Shown: positions 7,387-7,480 of the stretch, piece after piece
How positions within the stretch are numbered: position 1 is the stretch's first letter
Layout: each line of letters opens with the position of its first letter
DNA from: Bacteroidota bacterium
Lineage (GTDB): Bacteria > Bacteroidota > Bacteroidia > Flavobacteriales > Flavobacteriaceae
DNA: 7,480 bases
Assembly: GCA_009937085.1 (NCBI GenBank)
Contig: JAACDD010000007.1
Span: 1 to 7,480 of the forward strand
Reading direction: 5' to 3'
Position numbers and translations under genes: made by a program
Notes under the pieces: generated by a model
What the model was told of the DNA's origin: nothing
The model's database searches: none
What the model saw: the letters and a program-made list of their open reading frames with translations, nothing else

Positions 7387-7394
7387 TACTTTTG
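7387..7394 (+). promoter_or_regulatory. possible -7 box TACTTTTG of the tRNA gene
   Basis: TACTTTTG is an exact match to TAnnTTTG and ends 9 bases before the first tRNA base. This places the transcript start around 7400-7403, with almost no 5' leader. No clear TTG -33 element is seen at the expected distance. Confidence 0.5.
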
Positions 7395-7403
7395 TGCCCA
7401 GCA

Positions 7404-7480
7404 GGTCCTATAGCTCAGTTGGTTAGAGTAGCTGACTCATAATCAGTTGGTCCCTGGTTCGAGCCCAGGTGGGACCACCA
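7404..7480 (+). tRNA. tRNA with CAT anticodon (Ile2 or elongator Met)
   Basis: A complete 77-base cloverleaf with encoded CCA. The acceptor stem is GGTCCTA with TGGGACC (one wobble), and the D-arm is GCTC with GAGT. The anticodon arm is GCTGA with TCAGT around the loop CTCATAA, the variable loop is TGGTC, and the T-arm is CCTGG with CCAGG around TTCGAGC. The discriminator base is A. The anticodon CAT at 7438-7440 would usually be labelled Met, but in bacteria the same anticodon also serves tRNA-Ile2 after lysidine modification by TilS. C-G pairs at acceptor positions 4 and 5 resemble E. coli tRNA-Ile2 rather than elongator Met. An initiator tRNA is unlikely because the 1-72 pair is an ordinary G-C. 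Confidence 0.95.

Noticed and set aside
1..7480. A new defence system, mobile element or CRISPR array
   Set aside because: The helicase-nuclease genes fit chromosomal AddAB repair proteins. No integrase, transposase, inverted terminal repeats or spaced short repeats are visible. The tRNA at the right edge could be an integration site, but nothing beyond it can be seen.

Overview
The window looks like a piece of chromosome from a member of the Bacteroidota, most likely a flavobacterium. This rests on three things. The AddA/AddB-type proteins match the flavobacterial subfamilies in motif wording. The OmpA protein has a thrombospondin type 3 repeat linker typical of that phylum. Most genes start without a clear Shine-Dalgarno sequence and have TAnnTTTG-like boxes upstream. 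The genus cannot be named from the sequence alone.

Layout. Bases 1-2505 hold the 3' part of an addA-like gene (UvrD-family helicase with a C-terminal RecB-type nuclease); its 5' end, including the Walker A motif, lies outside the window. Bases 2506-2736 are an intergenic stretch holding a possible promoter, the decayed C-terminal end of a second OmpA gene, and that gene's own degraded terminator. Bases 2737-4062 encode an intact 441-residue OmpA-family porin-like protein (signal peptide, beta-barrel, five exact 27-residue TSP3 units, peptidoglycan-binding OmpA domain), followed by a strong palindromic terminator. Bases 4126-6861 encode an AddB-like protein with an inactive helicase fold and an intact PD-(D/E)XK nuclease. 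Bases 6858-7322 on the minus strand encode a small four-helix membrane protein of unknown function, whose stop codon overlaps the addB stop. A CAT-anticodon tRNA occupies 7404-7480, ending exactly at the window edge.

How the genes fit together. AddA and AddB should form the two-subunit helicase-nuclease that processes double-strand breaks for RecA-dependent recombination. Both carry a nuclease domain with the expected acidic, lysine and histidine residues, so a dual-nuclease enzyme is expected. An outer-membrane OmpA gene with its own terminator separates the two halves. No functional link between OmpA and DNA repair can be read from the sequence.

I do not see a previously undescribed system. 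The points most worth a second look are the OmpA remnant with its paired terminator, the addB start codon lying 10 bases after a terminator T-tract, and the identity of the CAT tRNA, which at two acceptor positions looks more like tRNA-Ile2 than elongator tRNA-Met.
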